Source: Smittia aterrima
Taxonomy: Eukaryota > Arthropoda > Insecta > Diptera > Chironomidae
Direction of reading: 5' to 3'
NCBI GenBank assembly: GCA_033063855.1
Contig: CP093831.1
Coordinates: 10,106,001-10,170,000, forward strand
Length of the DNA: 64,000 nt
Positions 57,424 to 64,000 of the stretch are shown here, in pieces; the first letter of the stretch is position 1, and each line of letters opens with the position of its first letter. The notes below the pieces were generated by a model. That model did not search any database. It worked only from the letters and a program-made list of their open reading frames with translations, and was not told where the DNA came from. Made by a program: the position numbers and the translations under genes.

Positions 57424-58480
57424 AAAGAATAATAAGCGAGAAGACGATCGTCATCTTGTTGATCTCATGTGCGTAGCTGAAGTGAACACGAAAAGAAATA
57501 ATTAACTTGCGCTTCTGTGTTCATGTTCATGAACATTCAAAACATGCCTTTTAATTATTTTATGCATTTAATTAGCGCTATGTGGCTTGAAATTAAGTGC
57601 AATTAAATTATTAATTAATCAAAATACTTTTAATTGCTCGTGAAAAAACATCAGCCCATGAAAAACTCTGAAATTCTCGCCACGCTGGCATCTTAAGCCA
57701 CCGTGCACAATTCCAAGAATTCGCCGGAAGTTAAATATTTCACTTCTCGGAAAAAGTCTCGCCATCTCTAATTAAACCATTAAGAATGCAATTATCCGAG
57801 GAAAGTTTTAGTGAACAAACATTCGTGAAATGGCTTCATTGACGCTGCAAATGGATGTTGTGCAATTAAAGAAATATCCATAAAAGTGATTGCGCTAAAT
57901 AAAGCAAAGAAACCTTTCCGCTTTGAAAAACAATTAAAAACAAGCGGAAAATTGTTGTCGAGTATTTATCGCTAAAAGAATTTTTTTTTTATTCTCTCGG
58001 GAAAATATAAAAAGTTGCACAATGAGACTAAAAAAAACTTTGGTTTACGTCATGAAGCCAAGAGAAATCTCAACTCTTTGTTTCTCAATCCTGATTGTGA
58101 TGCAACTTTGTTTTTTTTTTATTTTGCCTTTCCTTCACTCGCTTAAACAATTTTTCGGTCTTTTAAGTGCTCAACGACAGATGAAAAATCATTGACTTTA
58201 AAGAGTTCTCTCGTGCAATTTCTCTTTCTACCGCTGCGAATGTTACAGACCAAAGTTTTCCCATAAATTTTCCACGACTTATCCGACTGTTTTTTTAAAT
58301 CCGTTTGCTTTGGTTTGACGTTGGTGGAAACAAAAAAAAAAGAGAATCAAGCATGAAAAGGGTTGTAAAAGTTTTTTAGAAAAATGTTTCAAGTGGAAAT
58401 GTTGCCACAAGAGCCGATAGCTCGACATCAGATGCTCATAAATTCTTTATCACCACGTTCTCTTCTTCTCTCATTTACAG

Positions 58481-60180
58481 ATGATCGCAATGGACACAAA
58501 AACTGAAATTCAGAGCCATCCGGTTGCTACCATCAATAATGGCAATCAACAATCGTCATCGAATCAGCAAACAAATTCTAGTCAATTATGCGCTGGATGT
58601 GGAAAGCACATTCAAGATCGATTTCTGTTACGTGCGCTCGACTTGCTGTGGCATGAAGACTGTTTAAAGTGCGGCTGCTGTGATTGTCGATTGGGTGAAG
58701 TTGGCTCGACTCTTTATACGAAAGGAAATTTAATGCTGTGCAAGAGAGATTACTTGAGGCTGTTCGGCAACACAGGATTTTGTGCAGCTTGCAATAAAGT
58801 CATTCCCGCTTTCGAGATGGTGATGAGAGCGCGTAGCAACGTTTATCATTTGGAATGTTTTGCATGTCAGCAGTGCAATCACAGGTAAGCTTGGCATCTT
58901 CGATTTGAACGAACGGAAATTGTTTTGGAATTCAATTGCTGCTCAATAATTCAGAAACTTTTTCTTCTCCTTTTGATTTCCCTTCTGAGCGATAAAGACA
59001 GACTTGAAGATTTTTCTGCTGCTTTTCCTGAATAAAATATTTAATTTTGTGTCCAACAACGATAAAAAAAAGGTTTTCAAAGCTCTTAGCAAACCATAAA
59101 CATTCGAAATTGCCCAAGAAAATAAAACTTGAATTTTTCATCAATGCCATTCGGTCCAATTTAAATTTCTAACAGAAGCCTCACAGGCTTCCATCATCAA
59201 CACAAATTCTGGCAATTCCAGCACATTTGTTGATGATTTTGATAAATGTTTTGACTGAAGCTCAGCTCTCAGTTTTGGACGAAACATGTTTGAACAGCAA
59301 ATTTTCTCACATGCGGCGTCGGATGTTTACTCACTCTCAAAACTCAAACACAGTATGAAAATTTATTTTAATTTTCACGTATCATTTCACATAATCCAAG
59401 CACACTCGACAGTGAAATGATAATTTTCATTAAATCTGCGACCATTATAGGGGAGAATCGAATGCGACACTCAGGAATTTATCGCGCTTAGTCAAATATT
59501 GAATTTCGATTGCTTAAACATTCAGTTTTATGTGCTAACATGAATTCTAATTCTATCCGCTTCAATGAGTCTTAAATCTGGACAGAAACGACTCACGGAA
59601 TATTGATTCAAAGTGACAGGAGAGAATATTTATTCGATACTTTCAATTCGATTTTATTTCACATCCCGTCGTTGACCTACGACAACATTTATTTTTTTTT
59701 CCGCGGACAATCGAATTGATTTCAATTATGATCCAACAAGTGGAAGCCTTGAAAGTTAAGCACGGATGTAAACAAAACAATTTCGCCCTTGCTGACATTG
59801 AAAATACTTTTTTTTTATTAAATTCGATTTTTCTCGATTTCAGATTCTGCGTTGGTGACAAATTTTATTTGTGTGATAACAAAATTCTCTGCGAATATGA
59901 CTACGAAGAACGTTTGGTGTTCGCGTCAATGGCAAATCATCCGATCTTGAAACGTCACGCCGGCGGAAACATGCCAGGAACCCCACCAAATATTCCAAAC
60001 ATTCCCACGTCAGTCTCCTCGCCAATCCAGCAGAATGGACAGCATCACGGCTTGTTACCAAACATTTCATCACCACGATCTCAAAACAACGATATGAACA
60101 ACAACCAGAATGGCTTGAACGGGGTGTCATCGCCATTCGGAACCCCCACGCATATGAAACAAGTTATTACGACCAACTGA
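58481..60180 (+). CDS. Bx: Beadex/dLMO, LIM-only transcriptional cofactor
   Basis: Exons 58481-58884 and 59844-60180 give 246 residues if the ATG at 58481 is used; it directly follows a tcatttacag acceptor, so upstream exons exist and may add other N-termini. LMO proteins bind Chip/LDB and displace LIM-homeodomain partners such as Apterous; Beadex shapes wing and neuronal programmes in flies. LIM1 is residues about 37-95 (CAGCGKHIQDR; HEDCLKCGCCDC; CKRDYLRLFG). LIM2 crosses the intron (CAACNKVIPAFEMVMRA; HLECFACQQC; FCVGDKFYLCDNKILCEYDY). A Gln/Asn/Pro-rich disordered tail follows. The 959-bp intron is long for this window. Confidence 0.94.
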
Positions 60181-63100
60181 AATCAACAGCAACCGCGATG
60201 GCCCAAATGGAATGGCTAAAACTGATTTTAATCTGTTCCGTGTTGGAACTCAATCCCCGATTAGTTAATTAAATTTTTGTTATCTTTTTATTAATCAGTT
60301 TCACTCAAGTCTTAGCATAAGTCAACGTTTCATGATTTCATGTAGTACAATTCGATTTTTTTTTGGTCAATTTTTCAAATTGCAGCGAACCGTGCCAAAT
60401 CAAAAATACTCAAAGAAGCTATTTTGAAAAGAATCCGATTACGTTCAACATAAAAATCAACGCCAAAGCGCAAGTAGATAAATGTTTAAATGTCGAAGGA
60501 GTTTGTAGCTTACAGACTTCCCTCAAGCCGAGAGAATTTCATAAAAATTATTAAGAAATAAACTTAAGATTAAGAAGAAAACTGAAAATACTTCAAAGTA
60601 TTATCTTCGAATGTAAATGTACGTCAAGTGAAATCATCAAATACAATTGTTATAACGATAATAAGATAATCATTGCTGATAGGAAAGGCAGAGACCTACC
60701 AAAGAGATTAAGGCAAAAGTAAATAAAAGAAATTTCTGAAATTCTCAACATCCCTTGCGTCGATTGTCTAATAAGTTTCAGATGACCCATCCAAGGGATT
60801 ATCTAAACAACCGCTAAATGATCATCATGACTTCATAACTTTTCTTACAGCAGGAAAAAAGTTTTCTTACGATGTAATAATGTTTATGGAAGGAAAATCT
60901 ATGTTTTGGTATTTACAGACTGTTGATGATGATGACTAAGACTCTCTGAAGGAAAAAAGTCTTTGGCAGTTTATAAATTTCAAGATACTCGCTCGCATTA
61001 AGCAATTTGCATTTTCAACTTTATCTTTTATGAATTTCGAATTAAATTTGCATAAAATTGCCATCAAGGTGCAAAATGGAAATCAAGCGGGGAACGAAAC
61101 AAACTTCTGAGGACGGCAAGCAATTATAGAAAATCCCCTCTTGAAACTTTATGAATAAAATATCATTTATAGACGCTCATGAAAGTTTTTAATCGCCGTG
61201 GAGCTGGAAAAGGGTAATTTGAGATTCAGTTGCTGTTATCAGTGAGAAAAGCTCCTCCCTCATCATTTTTCTCTTCAACTGAGAGAAGGCGGGATCATAA
61301 AGTTTTCTTCTCATGAATATGTGCAGTTGTGGAGCTTGGATGAGGAAAAATCTTTTTGGGGCGATGTGCGCAGGATGAAAAATTCTTTGTTATCAGCGAA
61401 TGTTTTCAGAGAAAAACTCGGTTTGCTTTTTAATGAGTTTTGTCAGCAAATTCGTTGAGACAAAAGATCGATGGGAAAATGAAAACTCTGGGATTTGTGG
61501 AGCAACTGAGCTTCGTCTAATCGATTAAAGATTTGCTAAAATCATTTGTAATCAAACAAAGTCCTCAACTAAGCTTATCAAAGAAAAAACTCGTTCACTT
61601 CTAATCCGATAAAAAAATTAAAAGAGAAAACAAAGAAAAACTTTGAAAGGGTTGCGGGAAAGTTTTATTCTCTTTTCATGGGGAGATGAACAAGAGATCG
61701 TTGGATAAGATAAAATGTTTCTCACTTAAAAATTTTCACGAATTTTATTTCCTCGACAATCTCTTCAAACTTTTCTCCCCTTTCTGTTATTTTTAATCAA
61801 TCTAATTAAGTTTAACGCATCGCAATTCAAGAGAAAAGTTTAATTGTCTTGTTTAATTTGCTTTCCTCGTTGAACTCCACAGAGTTTGCTTCCCTCTCTC
61901 TCACAGCAAACGACAGTTTCCAGAGATTTTTATGTTTCTTTGTTTAACTTTGCTTTGCCAACTCTTCCTGCTTTTTATTCACGACAATTGCTTTGTTAAA
62001 ATTCTAATTTCAGGAGAGAGATTGAAGTGGAAAAGATACTCGAAATTAATGGCTCAAACACCTTCAACAACAACCACTCGGAAATGAAAATAATAATCCA
62101 ACTTTTTAATTATGGGAAAGAGGAATGAAAATACTTTTTGATAATTTTAATCGACGCGCTTTGAGAAGCCTTAATTTGCAATTATTGTAATAACTTTTTT
62201 GGTTGGCATGGGGTTGAAGTTTATTGTTATGCTTCACGTTGCTGGATATTTGCATAAATTTCAAATTTTGTGTAATCTCGCGAATGATAAAACGTTTCTT
62301 ATTCTTTGCGCTCCCTACGCAAATTCATCAACGGATTCCAAAATATTTCCTTTAACCCTTTGAAACTCAAGAAGAAAATTCTTCGTGAAAACTTCCTCAC
62401 ATCAAACGAAGAAATTCCAAAAACGAGAACTTTATGCAAAGGATTTGGCTTAGATTACCTTAAATTCCTTTAACTTCCAAACGTAGTTTACCGAAGCAGA
62501 TGATAATGTTTCTTTAATGTCTCGAGATCGTCTTCTTTCTTCGTTTATTTACATAAACAGCTTAGGAAACAAAACGCTCATCAAGCGAATGAGTTTTGAA
62601 TTTCATCTGAAGGGTGACAAGTTGTTTTCTCATACAATTCGAGTAGCGATCCATAAAACTTTATTGCTTTTGAATTTCACTGCATTTCGAACGAGAATAA
62701 AATTCATGAAAGCAAAACGTTTCTCACATGAGATAAAAGATTTTTGTATCACTCGTATCATCATCGTCATGTAGCACAGAATGCCATTCAAATGTGAATC
62801 CAACTTGCGATGCGGCATTTAGCAAAAGCTTTATGTTTTAAACATTTCGAGCATTTAAATTAGTTTCATACATGGAATGCGAAAAGGGTTGAGCTCGGGG
62901 TGAGTGGAAGTCATAAATTTGTTTAAAATTTTCAACTTTTATCACAGTTTTACAATTGACTGTTGTCGGAAAATGGAAAATAATCCTATTTAATTTATTT
63001 TGCACATGAACTGAGATTATTGCCGCAAAGCGCGTGAAATTGCAAATTTAATAATTGTTTAATCTCATGCAGAGAGTTCCAGCCTTGCAAATTGTTTATG

Positions 63101-64000
63101 ATGAAGAGAATGAAGCTTCAGAATTCTTTTTCAGCCACTGTGATACAAAATCTCGTTCAACCCTTTCCTGCAATCTCTCGAAGCAATTTATTTACATTAG
63201 AAGAAATCTTCAAGTCATTTTCCGTCATCGTTCTGCGGTAAGTCCTTTTTATGATGTGATTTCACAGCCACTTTACACTCTGATAACATTGACAACCCCA
63301 TAACAGTTTGTTCCTTCTAGAATCACAATAGAAAACAAGGACAACGAAGGGTCTCCCAAAATTGAAAAAAGGAAAAATCATTTTCGGTTTCGAGCATTAA
63401 AGAGAAAGGACGAACTGATAAGAAACGTTTTTTGGCACCGCATAGCGAGCGAGTCATAAATTTCTCTTTTGTTGTCTCAATTCGAGTTTTTTATCCCCGC
63501 AAACGGAAAAGTTAAGGGGACAAGAGACAACCAAATGACATTCAGCCCTCGCAAACGATTTTCATCCTCAATTTGATCTTTCGCCTTCGAGTTATTTATT
63601 TTATTAAATTGTCAAAAAATATTTTCCGCTGCTCGACGTCATTAATCATTTTAATTTCGATCTTCCTTACAACGAACGAACCTTACAGCACCCACGCCGA
63701 CTCGACTTCAATCAAGTTGATGATTTCACACTTAAAACGTGACGCAAAGAGTTTCGATTCCAATCACGATTTCAAATATTTGAAACTGAACATGTTTCGC
63801 CTTAAAAGTCAGTAAACGCAAATCTGTTGTTGTGTTAACACCGCCGAAAGATTTTCACATCCTCAATGCATAACACACATCCGACGCTCAACAACTGTTT
63901 CAATTCGATGTGAAATTCGAAGATATCTTTCCGCTGGGAATGTTCGAGCAAACACAGAACTTTCGGGCAATTTCACAAATCGAATTCAAACGAGAAAGTT
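60181..64000. other. Beadex 3' UTR and gene-free DNA to the window end
   Basis: Poly(A) signals AATAAA at 60557-60562 and 60722-60727 suggest the Beadex mRNA ends near 60.6-60.8 kb. The rest is AT-rich, with short open frames (for example 62517-62774, 63055-63303, 63573-63815) that have no recognised content. No RNA gene or transposon end was seen. Confidence 0.5.

Larger units (their letters stand above)
53103..58480. other. Gene-free region upstream of Beadex coding exons
   Basis: It contains blocks B2 and A2 and otherwise AT-rich DNA. A candidate non-coding 5' exon may end at 54218 (see findings). Short open frames at 53.1-56.7 kb show no coding features. The AG at 58479-58480 is the acceptor for the first known Beadex exon, so part of this region is probably Beadex intron. 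Confidence 0.55.

Noticed and set aside
59716..59843. In-frame extension upstream of the second Beadex exon
   Set aside because: The tttcag acceptor at 59838-59843 and the LIM2 continuity show this is intron.
1..64000. tRNA genes, rRNA, CRISPR arrays or bacterial operon signals
   Set aside because: No tRNA box A/B pair or array found by eye, and the splice structure shows a eukaryotic nuclear sequence.

Overview
The window is nuclear DNA of an insect, most likely a nematoceran fly and possibly a chironomid midge. The evidence is the AT-rich sequence, introns mostly of 50-70 bp with clean GT/AG ends, and insect-specific genes: 7TM odorant receptors, a divergent ionotropic receptor, su(f), yemanuclein and the LIM-only gene Beadex. 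The species is inferred. All gene models were spliced by hand from reading frame, splice signals and family knowledge; each coding total is divisible by three.

Layout. 0-7.2 kb: 5' end of an unrecognised gene (-), AUH-like hydratase (-), UBA5 (+), then two near-identical FASTKD/RAP genes (-) made by a tandem duplication that carried the UBA5 tail with it. 7.5-9.6 kb: HIF prolyl hydroxylase (fatiga/EGLN). 10-17.4 kb: two mARC-like MOSC enzymes enclosing two tandem odorant receptors. 17.5-20 kb: mitochondrial ornithine carrier (-) with two Kazal-like secreted peptide genes (+) nested in its third intron. 20.4-25 kb: RWD protein and a motorless dynein heavy chain. 25.1-29.1 kb: two identical U1 snRNA genes in inverted orientation, bracketing a divergently transcribed membrane protein and ionotropic receptor. 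29.5-42.7 kb: yemanuclein (-), SMYD4-like (+), Sds3 (-), suppressor of forked (-), HisRS (+). 43.5-46.9 kb: a secreted disordered protein (+) and an unrecognised 664-residue protein (-). 47-64 kb: gene-poor, holding a secreted LRR gene, two pairs of near-identical inverted non-coding blocks, and the LIM-only gene Beadex.

Themes. The 30-43 kb block is nuclear housekeeping: histone chaperone, histone deacetylase complex, mRNA 3'-end formation and tRNA charging. The 2.6-29 kb part is evolutionarily restless, with at least three duplications whose breakpoints can be seen. Regulatory features of note are a likely intronic poly(A) site in su(f), an alternative mitochondrial first exon in HisRS, hypoxia-response motifs inside fatiga, and the symmetric non-coding blocks upstream of Beadex.
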